A DNA stretch of 64,000 nucleotides from Cymodocea nodosa (Eukaryota; Streptophyta; Magnoliopsida; Alismatales; Cymodoceaceae), in assembly GCA_036874045.1 (NCBI GenBank), contig CM072340.1:2495001-2559000 (forward strand), in the 5' to 3' direction. A program made the translations under genes and the position numbers. Each line of letters opens with the position of its first letter. Positions within the stretch are counted from its first letter, which is position 1. Below the pieces are notes generated by a model. The model worked only from the letters and a program-made list of their open reading frames with translations, was not told the origin of the DNA and searched no databases. Shown here in pieces: positions 11,167 through 21,930 of this stretch.

Positions 11167-11189
11167 TTATTTATAGTTAATAGTATCGT

Positions 11190-11250
11190 AGAGTTAGTAC
11201 TTAACTCAACAAACTTAGTCCGTTGAGTTATGACCTAACTCCACAAGGGT
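11190..11250. repeat. CGTTGAGTTA module cluster ahead of the F-box ORF
   Basis: The cluster contains GTAGAGTTAGTACTTAACTC, AACAAACTTAGTCCGTTGAG and TGACCTAACTCCACAAGGG. These are the same modules, with the same spacer words (CTTAGTCCGTTGAGTTA), as at 6281-6437 and 9250-9435. Confidence 0.7.
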
Positions 11251-11315
11251 GTGAAGTAGTTATGTTAATTTTTGTCTCTACTAAAATTTTTGTTTATGTT
11301 ATACAGAATCAACAA

Positions 11316-12452
11316 ATGGAATTGATGCAATTACCGCTGAACGCACTAAGGGAAGTATTGAGTAACTTGTTAGTTAGAGATCTATGCCAGTTGTGTTGTG
11401 TATCAAAGGAAATTAAAGATTGTGTTAGAGAAAAATATTTTCAGGGACTACAAGCTGCAAAAATGACTAAGATTAGAGATGGATTCATATGGAAGTCATT
11501 TAATCGTAGTTCAATTAGCTATGAATATCTGAATATGGAAGAAACTATTGGAATTCCACCCAATACATTAGAAGGAATAGATCATATTATGGTGATGGAT
11601 GAAGGATTAATTATATACAGAACCAAACCAAGCTATGCAATTCTATTACCTGATATTTTGATCAGAAATCCTATTACAAGAGAAGAATGGAATATAGGAA
11701 GGCCTAATAGATATGAGGTACCAATTGAAAATTGTGGGTCAGCTTTAATATTTTCTGATAAAAATTTGACCATTCCTGAAAAATTATATTATTGGAGACC
11801 TACTGGAAATTGGGATGAAGAATTATGCTTAAGTGTATATAATTTTCTGAATAGATCTTGGACTGAAAACATTATGACATATCTGGGACAGAAATCATTA
11901 ATTAACAGCATACATGTCATACTTGATGGATATATATATCTGGTCACAAATATATCAATTGCATTTAGATCTGATTTATACATAGTAAGCATAGATAGTT
12001 ATGATGAATATATAGAAATTTTGCCTATACCAAGAGAAATAGCTAAACCACCATCTGTAGAATTTGATAAAATTCAAATAGGGATGTGGTATAATGAATA
12101 TGATGATCCTACTTTATGTCTGATAAGATGGTGGGATGAGTTGATGAAATTTCAAATATGGATCATGAAAGACATAAATGAATGGAAGTGGGAAGAGGAA
12201 TATATTGAAATAGATGTAGAAATAGAAACTGCTACATTATCCTGGAACCGAAAAGGATCCCTTTCTGCATTTCATTTCATTAATGGTAATACACTTGTAT
12301 TTAGCATTGATAATATATTGCAAGTTTACAAATTAAGAATGAACACAAACTACATTAAAACAGAATTAATAGCAAGAAGAATTATGTCTAAAAAGTTTGC
12401 TTGGACTGACACGTTTATTCCATTTGTTTCTACTTTTCAATCATGTTCTTAA
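11316..12452 (+). CDS. F-box protein (F-box plus associated C-terminal domain)
   Basis: The ORF is uninterrupted and encodes 378 residues from ATG 11316. Residues 1-45 form an F-box: LPLNALREVLSNLLVRDLCQ, then CCVSKEIKDCVREKYFQGL. Such proteins dock on SKP1 in SCF ubiquitin ligases and select substrates through the C-terminal part. The remainder looks like a plant F-box-associated/kelch-type domain (IRNPITREEWNIG, WIMKDINEWKWEEEYIEI). The frame is also open upstream to 11223, but 11316 is chosen because the F-box starts there and TGTTTATGTTATACAG, ending at 11306, looks like a 3' splice site just before it. All neighbouring genes are dead retroelement genes. The ORF may be a captured host gene carried by the element, or a host gene or retrogene that landed there. 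The F-box call is firm; expression is unknown. Confidence 0.82.
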   Translation: MELMQLPLNALREVLSNLLVRDLCQLCCVSKEIKDCVREKYFQGLQAAKMTKIRDGFIWKSFNRSSISYEYLNMEETIGIPPNTLEGIDHIMVMDEGLIIYRTKPSYAILLPDILIRNPITREEWNIGRPNRYEVPIENCGSALIFSDKNLTIPEKLYYWRPTGNWDEELCLSVYNFLNRSWTENIMTYLGQKSLINSIHVILDGYIYLVTNISIAFRSDLYIVSIDSYDEYIEILPIPREIAKPPSVEFDKIQIGMWYNEYDDPTLCLIRWWDELMKFQIWIMKDINEWKWEEEYIEIDVEIETATLSWNRKGSLSAFHFINGNTLVFSIDNILQVYKLRMNTNYIKTELIARRIMSKKFAWTDTFIPFVSTFQSCS

Positions 12453-12526
12453 GCTGTGATTTTGTGCTTTTAATGTTGTGTGTTTTCTACATTTACTTTT
12501 AGAAAAATTTTAGTTTTAGTTTATTT

Positions 12527-12552
12527 TATAAATAAAAAAATAATAATAATAT
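12527..12552 (+). other. Candidate polyadenylation region of the F-box ORF
   Basis: About 75 bp after the stop codon lies TTATAAATAAAAAAATAATA, with an AATAAA at 12531. It is a plausible plant poly(A) signal, or the remnant of a retroposed tail. The two cannot be told apart here. Confidence 0.35.
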
Positions 12553-12794
12553 CAATCTAGTTTGTTGGTATTTATTTTGGGAAACCAACTGGCTTGCTTG
12601 TGAGCCACCAAAGGCATAAGAGCTGGGTTCCACACAAGACACTAATTTATCAATATCTGTTAAATGTTATTTTGTTATATATTCTACTTTTATCTGTGAA
12701 TGAAAAATTTTTAAGAATCAAAAATCGGAATATGCAGAAAGAGATACAAACTAAACAAGGTATGTAATTGATTACTTATCCTGAATTTAGATTT

Positions 12795-12832
12795 AAACTC
12801 ATTCGTTGAGTTAGGTGCTAAGTCAACGAAAC
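12795..12832. repeat. CGTTGAGTTA modules downstream of the F-box ORF
   Basis: TCATTCGTTGAGTTAGGTGC is followed by TAAGTCAACGAAACAATA, an inverted pair of the same module family with a short loop. Confidence 0.6.
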
Positions 12833-12880
12833 AATATTCATGCCTACTACAATTACTGTATTTATTGTCAAATCTTTTAC

Positions 12881-12919
12881 ATTGAGGACAATGCAAAATG
12901 TAGGTATGTGGGGAGGTAA
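12881..12919 (+). other. Athila-type purine-rich motif (GAGGACAATG ... GTGGGGAGGTAA)
   Basis: ATTGAGGACAATGCAAAATG followed by TAGGTATGTGGGGAGGTAA resembles the purine-rich, GGGGACAATG-containing block that Athila elements carry downstream of their coding region. This supports reading the F-box ORF as lying inside an Athila-derived element. A related block occurs on the minus strand at about 26613-26680. Confidence 0.5.
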
Positions 12920-12929
12920 TTAAAGTAAC

Positions 12930-13542
12930 AGCCATGTAAGTTTCTTAATTAAAGGAATTAGAATGGTATTGCAAAGTTTTGTGGAAATTGAAAATTTTTT
13001 ATGAATTTGCTGTAACTATCTGATAATTGAGACTGTAAAATTTTTACGAACTGTAACTGCTGAATGTTATATTTAGAAGGCTATATAAGATGCTATAGAA
13101 TTTACTATTTATGCAAATCTAGATATAGTATCTTATGTTTTTTCTAAATTTTATGAGTTTAACAGTTTCACGATTCAAAATGAAATCAGAATGCTTAACT
13201 GAAACTTAGTAAATTATCTGAAATCCTGAAAGAGCTGAGATGTTGAATTCTAGATTAAATGAAACACATATGATCAATGATACATTTAATTTGACTGATT
13301 AAACTTGTAGAATGATTTATGTGTAGATCTTATTAAACTACAGAAAAAGTATGAGCTTATTGATATGGATTCATATTTTCAGTAAATAATAGAAGCAGGA
13401 CTATATAAGATTGGTGTTTTATTGCATCTGTATTAATGAAATACGTACATATACAATATGCAATTATCTGTGAATGTTTTTTTTTTTTTTTTTAAAAAAA
13501 AAACTTTGAGAGTTTATTGACTTGTTTGATCACGAGCCTTTT
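12930..13542 (+). repeat. Non-coding segment homologous to the Copia-1 interior (18870-19330)
   Basis: The reverse complement of this segment aligns with the plus-strand text at 18870-19330. Shared words include ACAGATGCAATAAAACAC, TTCTACAAGTTTAATCA and CAATAAACTCTCAAAG. Relative to element orientation both copies point the same way. It ends exactly where the Copia-1 LTR begins. A T-run/A-run pair of about 30 bp at 13476-13503 interrupts it. Confidence 0.8.
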
Positions 13543-15060
13543 TGTAGGATCGTATGGCTACACAAGAGGGGGGTGAATTGTGTATTTTTAATATTTTCTA
13601 AAATATAATTGAAACTTTAAAACTCAAAAACAAGTCAAGACATTGTTTTCATAAAATCATTTTTATTCAAGGTTTCAATTACAATATACAATTCAATTCT
13701 CCTAAGAAATTGTAGATGCAATTATATTTCGATACCATGTATCATCTAAACAATTTCATAACTACAAACAGAGAAAACTAATTTGCGGAATTTAAAATTT
13801 TTCTCCCTATTTGAGATATTTCTTCTTCTTCTTTTTCTTCTTCAGCAATTCTTCAGTGACGAATATCTTGTCTTTTCATGCTTCACCGAATTTGCTTTCT
13901 TCTGATACTTCAAATCTTCAACGACGAAAATCTTACCTTTTTATGCTTCACTAAACTTTCTTCCACTTGAGAGATTTTTCCCAAAGAGGTGTTTTTGATC
14001 CTTGAAAAAGATTTTTTTTTTAGTGTGCAGGGATGGTTTGATCCTTGAAAAGATTTTTCGTTTTGTGTGCAAGGATAAATTGATCAACGAGAATTCTATG
14101 CCTTTTATACTGTATCTTCATTTCATGTATATCCTTCACGTTTAACCACTACCAGTTTTCCACTTCTCCACGTCTTTTCTTTTTCCTTCATCGAAACACA
14201 CACATTCTAACCCACGTTTATATTTCAAATTTTCTTTAATCATCAGTCCTGGATCTCTGAAAAATTTCCTAAAAATAAACTTTCTTGTCCAAAAATTTTT
14301 CATCAGTGTAATAAGAAGTCGTTACTTTAATGTCAACTAAACGAGTAACATAAGTATATATATATAACTTAACGAGTTCACCATGTGCTATTTCACATGA
14401 CAAGTACTATAGCTAACTCAACGAACTAAGTCTGTGGTGTTATGCTATCTTAACGAACATCTCCGTTGTGTTATGATAACTCAACGAACCAGTAATAAAC
14501 AAATGTTTTTATAATAAGAATTTTACCACATGCAAAAATAACAACTTAAGTTTATAACGCTAACCTAACGCGTTGCCTTAGTGTTCAATATAGCAACTCA
14601 ACGCGTTTAGTTATGTTAAATTAACGAGTTAAACATGTGCACCTCACGTGATACAATACAACATTCGTAACTTATAATTTCACCACGTGTATAACATTAA
14701 CTTAACGAGTTCGTCTCTTCTTTTACTCACGTAACCTATTTTAACCTTTAAGCCTCTAACTTAACGAGTTCTCACGTGACCTCTATACAAACAAAACTCT
14801 AACTTAACGAGTCATCTAAACTTTAAAACATATCATGCTTTTCAATAAAACCACATGTTAACTTAACATTTAGCTAAATGAGAAATTAATGCAACGAAAC
14901 GACTAGTTATTAACTTCAGATCCAATACAGGCAAGTATTTATATCAGTAAGCTTTTTCTGTATTAATTGATGATTTTAATTTCTTTTCACAAGCAATAGT
15001 AATTGAGCAAATATGATTATTTTCATTCAGCACACATCATCAAAACAAAAATACTCAATA
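13543..15060 (-). repeat. Copia-1 3' LTR
   Basis: The 1518-bp LTR runs from TGTAGGATCGTATGGC to ATACTCAATA. The expected terminal CA reads TA. It matches the 5' LTR at 23825-25493 closely; by eye there are about 12 differences in the first 290 bp, mostly transitions. It is about 150 bp shorter because it lacks one copy each of two internal tandem units and some short segments. It carries repeated CTAACTTAACGAGTT and CACGTG motifs between about 14380 and 14830. Confidence 0.92.
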
Positions 15061-15077
15061 ATCTCCCCCTTTTTGAT
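15061..15077 (-). other. Copia-1 polypurine tract
   Basis: On the minus strand AAAAAGGGGGAGAT lies directly against the start of the 3' LTR. This is the primer site for plus-strand DNA synthesis and fixes the LTR boundary. Confidence 0.88.
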
Positions 15078-15560
15078 GATGACAAAACCATATTAAATCA
15101 ATTATGAAATATGTATAACTCAACAAAGCACCTTCGTTGGGTTAACTTTTAATTCAACAAACTTGTTTATTGACTTAAGTTCACTTAAGCTTATTTCTAT
15201 TGTTTGTGTAAATTTTACCTCTCAGAACTTAAACTCTCAGATGTCAATAATTATATAAGTATCAGTTTTCTAATTATCATCTGTCAGATTACAATAACCA
15301 TTCAATAGCATCTCCTTTTATAATATATATATGCAATTAAGATCATAATCATCTTTTTATAATATTTCTCCCCCTTTTTGTCATTAATCAAAAAGATAAT
15401 TACAAAGAATATATATATATATATAAGAGATATAATTACAACAACTCTTTCTGTAAACAAGAATAATAATTGAAGACATTTACAGAAAAATGTATTGTTC
15501 AATCAAATCAAACAAGTAATACAAACATTACATTTTGTATTCAGAAACAAATAAAAATAG
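15078..15560 (-). other. Copia-1 3' untranslated region
   Basis: This stretch between the accessory ORF and the polypurine tract has no credible ORF. It contains another module pair (ATAACTCAACAAAGCACC, TTCGTTGGGTTAAC, near 15115-15150) and a TA microsatellite at about 15410-15424. A second purine-rich stretch (minus strand AAAAAGGGGGAGAAATA, near 15366-15382) resembles the polypurine tract and could be a duplicate. Confidence 0.55.
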
Positions 15561-17851
15561 TTATCGACCCCTCCTAAGTATATCACTTATAGCATTACAT
15601 ATTTTATCTCCTAGATGCCTAATATCATTTCTGATGTCGTTAAGCACTACATCTAAGTCAGGAGGTAGCTGAGTTTGCTGTTCTGCTTGAACTGATTAAC
15701 TTTGTTGTTGTTGTTGTATATGGTCTGTATCAGGTTGTTGTTGTTATTGTCATTGAGGTTTATGCATGGCTTGGAATTTTTACAAATCTTTGACACTAAA
15801 TGCTCTCATGTCTTTAGTTTAAGAGGGCCAGTTAGATAAAGTCAATTGGCTTGCAAGGATTCTACATACAGCATCACCATAAAATAACTTTGAACTCATA
15901 TGCTGTAGTTGAGACATAAAAACATCAAACCAATTTATTTGAATTCTATTCAGCAGACCATAAGTTGCATATAAACAGCTTCTGCTGACTTCGAAATTGT
16001 GTCCAACTCTCTGAAATAAATTTGCATGCAATATATTTGCAATAAATCTTGCCTCTGCATTCAGATTTTCCATTAATCTCATTTCAGAATATACATCTGG
16101 AATTTTTGATAAAGACTAAATGTTCCATTCCAGTTGCCTTATTATGTAAAATCTATTGGTAACAACAACACCATTCTTTAATCCTAAAACTTCAAAAATT
16201 AACTCAGGAGACAATATAAACTCCTATTCATTTATTTGAGTTTTCAGAAAATTTCCATTCTTGTACAGATTGCTATAAAAAGCTGCAATAAGCTCTATGT
16301 ATTGCTTCCATTTCGTTCCTACTGGCAAGAATTTAATGAGGCCTTGAAACTCAAACAGATCTCTTATTTCCATCAAATTTCTGAATTTTATTGGACGAGC
16401 ATGCAGAATCTGACATGTAATTAGATTATTGTATTTCTGCAATGCTTCTTCAGATCTAAAATGAATTACATTACCTTGAATTTTTAATATTGTACACAAA
16501 GAAGGTGATACCTAAAGCCGTGATTTAGAGTTTAATTCATCTTCAGGAACTTCTTCTTCAAAATGAATGTCATGTTGTTCCTCTTCCAAAATATTATCTT
16601 GAAGCTACTCAGGTAAGCTTGATTCTTCAGCTTCAACAGTGTTAGGAACATTGTCAATATGCTCAACATTCATCTGTTCAGTCTCTATAGAATGTTCAGA
16701 GTACAATTTTTCCACAAATTATACAGCCGGTGTAGCTATCTGTAATTGTTCATTTTGTTCAACAGATAATTCCATTGATTCATGCTATGAATTCTCAGAC
16801 TCTGCTTCTATAGATTCCGTAGAAGGCGGGTTAACTTTTAGCTCTTCTAGAGTCTTAACAATTTCAATATCTGCTACTCTAGACAATTCAGCCTTTGAAC
16901 TAGTTACTGCTTCAACATTGTCAATTATATTCGCAATAACTTGTTCAATGTCAGGTGCCTGATGCTCTGATTTGTCAATTTCTGCATCATCAGGACTTGT
17001 ACTAATAGAAAAACTTGAGCTCATATTTGACTTGGATTTCTTCTCAAGTTTTCTAGCAAGGGAAAATAAAGTCTCATTATCTTCATCAGTTTTAGTATGT
17101 TCAGAACTCTGATGAGTTTATTAGATGCACAATAAGGTACAATGTCTAGACATACATTGTCCTTTGGAAATAAATTTTCATTTGATTTTCCTTTTCCAAT
17201 AGACTTTGTTTCCTTAGAGATAATTTTTCTGACTTTCCTTCTTCTATAACATTTTTGTTTCTCCTTTTCAAGTATTGCTGTTTTCTTTTCAAATTGCTTC
17301 ATAAAAGTTTTCTACTTTAATTCTTCTAAGACACTTTCTATTGCAAGGGCCTTCTGAAGACTGTCAACTTTTGTTTTCTCTACAACAATATCTGATTCTA
17401 CTTGTTTTGAATATAAAGGAGTAGGGATAGTTGATTCATGCTCTTCCTCAAATGCATGTAGTCTTGTACCGTTTATAGGAGTTTGAGGAGTTCTATTTGA
17501 TGAACCTACACCTTTTTCCAAATATTTTGCATACTGTTCCAAAAATGCAATCTCAACACATTTCATTCTGTATTCTCTATCAAATTTACTTTGAATCCCC
17601 ATGTATGTAATACTAGCATCAGTATTTTGGAGTTCTTGTCTAACTTCATTTAGTATACCTTCAGGAAAGAAGTAATCTTTACAAATTTCAACTAACCTTC
17701 TATCCACTCGAAGCATTTTCTTGAACCAAGTACGTGGAACTTCATCATTCTCTATTTCTTTTCCTTTTGCATCTCTTCTGCTTTTGCCTTTTCCTCTGCC
17801 ACGACCTTTGTAGAACTTGGAGACCATCGTCGCAGGTTGTAACAGCAACAA
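15561..17851 (-). pseudogene. Copia-1 accessory ORF (homologous to the gypsy accessory ORF)
   Basis: The coding trace of about 763 codons begins near ATG 17851 (or MVSKFYKGRGRGKG at 17827) and ends at TAA 15561-15563, with several stops and one frameshift near 17020. The N-terminus is basic (GRGRGKGKSRRDAKGKE), the middle is acidic, and the C-terminal domain carries LFEFQGLIKFL, LSPELIFEVLGLK, AEARFIANILHANLF, LNRIQINWFDVFMSQL and SKLFYGDAV. A Gln-rich linker and a terminal coiled coil (LDVVLNDIRNDIRHLGDKI) follow. These blocks match the ORF at 6709-8770 in order. Copia elements do not normally encode this protein; SIRE-type elements carry an extra ORF at this position. Its function is unknown. 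Confidence 0.75.
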
Positions 17852-18117
17852 GCGGGAAAGATTTTCTTGACATAAGTTTACAAATAACCTAAGTGCTCGT
17901 GTAATAAGTATTTAAATAGGGTTTTTAGGCGTATAACTCAGCGTGAAGAGAAGTCGAGTTTAGAAATTAAATAAATATTGAATAAAGTTTATTCAATCAA
18001 GGTACCCGAAATATTCAAGTATAACTCATTGAGTTAACTAACCTAACGAGTAAAACGCTGTCTAGAGGCAGTTTTACACGTTACCTTATCTAACATAACG
18101 TCTAGTTAGTACACCAA

Positions 18118-18151
18118 TTTTCGGATGCTTCCAACTGAAACATTCCGAAAA
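18118..18151. repeat. Short inverted repeat TTTTCGGA ... TCCGAAAA
   Basis: Perfect 8-bp arms are separated by 18 bases in the Copia-1 spacer between pol and the accessory ORF. The CGGA/CCGAAA words echo the solo-LTR modules. Confidence 0.55.
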
Positions 18152-18869
18152 CAACACACATGCTAAACTTAACATTATCTTGAGAACATTGTAAACTATT
18201 TGAACATTTTGTCCTTTGAATCTAAAATAGTTTATTTGTCTTTTTAAATTATTTCATCAAGATTTTAAGAGGACATTAATTCAGATTAACTAAGATTTGT
18301 ATTCTAAATTATATTAATCTGTTTTCGACATTGTTAATCCTCCCCCTACAAATATACTTCAAATATATTCAATCAAAATACAAAATATACTTGTAGTGAT
18401 AATAGATGTTAAGTATAACTATACTTTTACATTTTCTTTTCAGAGACTTCCATTATCCTAACGTCATCAAAAATGATTTCCAGAATCAATTCCTACTGTA
18501 TATGAATCAAAACACAACTTTGAACTCAATTCGATTAATTCAAGGAGAATAAAAGAATGTATCTCAAATAAACGTTTTCAAAAGTACTAATGTTGATTCA
18601 ATAAATCAGTAGTCATATTGGTATAAACTATATGTGATTCAAAGATATCTGTAATTAATGAAACAACTTTTTCTTTTCAAAACAGTAAATATTGATAATT
18701 TTCTTTAAAAGTTAGTTTGAAAAGCTTGAATCATACAAGAGCTTTCTAATGTACCCGTGTAATGAGCTTTCAGTCAACAATCCCAGATCTGATCAGGACC
18801 TTAGGTTGCCAGATTTAAAGAATCATTTTTCAGGTTAACAATCCTTACATACCTATCTGCTCAAGTACA

Positions 18870-19330
18870 AAAGGCTTGTGATCAAACTGATCAATAAACT
18901 CTCAAAGATTTTTACTTTGTAAGCACTTTTCATTTTAAGCATAGTATATATGTATTCCATTAGTACAGATGCAATAAAACACAAATCTCATACAATTTTT
19001 ACTTCTATGATTGTACTGAGAATATGAATCAGTTTCGATAAGCTTACACTTTTGATTAACAGTTTAAGATGAGTTAAATATAACTTATTCTACAAGTTTA
19101 ATCAATTAAGTCAAATTTATGCATGATCATATGCATTTTCCTTGATTCAAAGAAAACATTTAATCAAAATTTCAGAATGTCAGAAGTATTTAATGTTTTT
19201 CATTTACACTTTCACTTAAAATTGTAAAAACTATTAAAATTGATAAACTACTTAAAATTAATAAGATACTACTATGATTTTATAATAAATACATAGTATC
19301 TTAAGCAGCAGTTTAGATATTACTTTAGAT
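18870..19330 (-). repeat. Copia-1 spacer segment shared with 12930-13542
   Basis: This non-coding segment lies just after the RNase H stop in element orientation. It aligns with the reverse complement of 12930-13542 across several hundred bases with interspersed gaps. The gypsy copy ends in microhomology with the LTR (CCTTTTTGTA there, CCTTTTGTA here). Confidence 0.8.
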
Positions 19331-19410
19331 ATTTATAATAAGTATATAATATCTATGAGGTGAACAACATCATCAATAGTATTTATCTTTTTATGTGGAG
19401 TTTAAGCATT

Positions 19411-20109
19411 TTACACATCACATAGCCTACAAATACCTAAATTTAATCTAATGTTGCAGAATGTATTTTCGTTTAGAGGTTTTGTAAATATATCAACTAA
19501 TTGATTTTTACTAGACACAAATTCCAATTTAATTTTTCTTTTAATTACGTTATCTCTTAGAAAATGATGTCTATCCTCTATATGTTTTGCTCTTGAATGT
19601 AATATAGGATTTTTAGAAAGATTTATTGCAAAACTACTATCACAATAAATCTCAGTTGTATCATAAGATAATCCAAAATCTTCTAAAGTTTGCCTTATCC
19701 ATAGAATCTGAGTACAATACAGTGCAGCAGCAACATATTCAGCTTCTGTAGTAGAAAGTGCTACACAGTTTTGCTTTTTACTAAACCATGACACCAAATT
19801 ATTTCCCAATAATTGACATGTGCCACTAGTACTCTTTCTATCAAATTTAGATCCTACATAATCAGCATCAGTATATTCTATAAGATCTATTGAACTATCC
19901 TTAGAATAATACAGTCTGAAATTTTTAGTTCCTTGTATATATCTAAATATTCTTTTAACTATTATTAAGTGCGATTCTTTAGGATTAGATTGAAATCTAG
20001 CACAAACACACACAGCAAACATAATATCAGGTTTACTAGCAGTCAAATAAAGTAAAGAACCAATCATACTTCTGTATTTTCTTTGATCTATAGATTTTCC
20101 TGTCATCAA
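19411..20109 (-). pseudogene. Copia-1 RT C-terminus and RNase H
   Basis: The 232-codon frame starts in the RT thumb (KYRSMIGSLLYLTASKPDIM) and carries the copia RNase H: DLIEYTDADYVGSKFDRKST, NNLVSWFSKKQNCVALSTTE, AEYVAAALYCTQILWIRQTL, EIYCDSSFAINLSKNP and HSRAKHIEDRHHFLRD. The Asp, Glu, Asp and second-Asp positions of the domain are present. It overlaps the preceding RT frame by 74 bp, which marks a frameshift. It ends normally after FTKPLNENTF. Confidence 0.93.
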
Positions 20110-20960
20110 TATCTAACTTTAAAGTAGTACTCATAGGAGTTCCTCGAATCCTTGTATCATTAAAATTAAATTTCTTAAGCATTTCATCTGCATATTTTTC
20201 CTGATTTAAAAATATACCTTTATCCATTTGCTTAATTTGAAGTTCTAGAAAATATAAAAGTTCTCCTATCATACTCATTTCAAACTGATTAGTCATCTCT
20301 TCAGAGAATATTTCTATCAACTTATCAGAGGTTGCTCCAAAGATTATATCATCCACGTATATTTGAACAACAATCTGATCTTTACCATCTCTCTTAATAA
20401 ATAGAGTATGATCCACTTTTCCCATGATATAGCCTTTTTCTATTAAAAAAGTAGACAATCTTTCATACCATGATCTAGGTGCTTGCTTCAAACCATATAA
20501 GGCTTTCTTCAATTTATACACAAAGTCAGGATTTTTAATATCTTCAAATCCAGGTGGTTGTTTTACATAGACTTCTTCATTAATTAAACCATTTAGAAAT
20601 GCACTCTTTACATCCATTTGATATAGTTTAAAATCCATATAACAAGCATAGGCCAATAATATTCTAATACTTTCTAACCTAGCCACAAGAGCAAATGTTT
20701 CATCATAATCTAATCCTTCTTCCTATGTATACCCTTGTGCAACTAATCTAGCTTTATTCCTTATAACTTGACCAGTTTCGTTAGTTTTGTTTCTAAAGAT
20801 CCACTTTGTACCTATTATGGATTGATTTTCTAGTGGAGAGACTAATTCCCATACATCATTTCTGATGAATTGATTTAGTTCTTCTTGCATTGCCACTATC
20901 CAATTTTCATCAGATAATGCTTCTTGTATATTTCTTGGTTCCACCATAGAAACAAACATA
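20110..20960 (-). pseudogene. Copia-1 reverse transcriptase
   Basis: RT starts near WIVAMQEELNQFIRNDVWEL and continues GTKWIFRNK, KARLVAQGYT, a TAG where Gln is expected, and then ETFALVARLESIRILLAYAC. Next come LYQMDVKSAFLNGLINEEVY, ALYGLKQAPRSWYERL and the catalytic QIYVDDIIFGAT. The Ala-Leu in ETFALVARL replaces the usual Ala-Pro. The frame is lost after LKLDID near 20090. Stop and frameshift apart, the domain is complete and well conserved. Confidence 0.93.
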
Positions 20961-21930
20961 CACATACTATTTAAATTTACTGAAGCTCTAGTTTTAACTC
21001 CCTCATTAATATTACCAATGACTTGAGTAATGGGATGTGATGAAGAATAACGCCAATTTCTCTGATTTTCCTTAATATTCTCATCAACATCTGAAAGTCC
21101 ATCACTTTCATCATTAGTTTGATCATTTAAGTTCATATTTTTTATTTTCTCAGATAAATCATCAATCTCTTTATTGATCTCTAACTCTTTTGGAAGATTG
21201 ATTAAATCATCATTATCAACTTTAGATTGAGATTCTCTAAGAGAATTTTCATTGAAGCTTACATGGAGGGTTTCTTCAATAGTCCTAGAAGTCTTGTTAT
21301 ATACTCTATAGGCTTTACTTCTAGTAGAGTAACCTACAAAAATTCCTTCATCCGATTTGGCTTGAAATTTATCCCTTTTATCCTTAGTATAAAGAATAAA
21401 ACACTTGCAGCCAAATTGTTTCATATAGGAAATTTTTGGAACCCTATTAAACATAATTTCAAAAGGAGTTTTATTAACATGAGCTCTTAAATGACTTCTG
21501 TTAATAACATAACAAGCTGTATTTACTGCTTCAGCCTAAAGATTTTGAGGTAACTTATGTTCATTCAACATAGTTCTGGCCATTTCTTAAAGTGATCTAT
21601 TCTTTCTCTCAACAACACTATTTTGACACGGTGCTCTTGGAAAAGAAAATTTGTGATCAATGTCATGCTCATTACAATAGTTATCCATTTGATCATTATC
21701 AAATTCAGTTCCATAATCACTCCTAAGTTTTTGAATAGAGACACTCTGCTCATTTTGAACAAAGTTGCAAAACATTTTAAATTTTTCAAAAACTTCTATC
21801 TTAGAAGCTACAAAATATACCCAAGTGTATCTAGAGAAGTCATCTACTAAAATAAATACATACCGTTTACCACCAAGACTCATGATTCTTGTTGGTCCAA
21901 ATAGATCCATATGTATAAGTTCTAAGACTC
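20961..21930 (-). pseudogene. Copia-1 integrase core and C-terminal region
   Basis: The core reads MDLFGPTRIMSLGGKRYVF, KLRSDYGTEFDNDQMDNYC and FPRAPCQNSVVERKNRSL, giving the D,D-E triad of integrase. Downstream, two stops (a TAA near 21590 and a TAG near 21537) lie where Gln and Trp are expected. The C-terminal strands KQFGCKCFILYTKDKRDKFQ and DEGIFVGYSTRSKAYRVYN follow. A one-base frame change near 21930 separates the core from the zinc finger upstream. Confidence 0.92.

Noticed and set aside
15302..15502. Short hydrophobic open stretch on the minus strand of the Copia-1 3' UTR
   Set aside because: Its apparent membrane character comes from a TA microsatellite and T-rich DNA.
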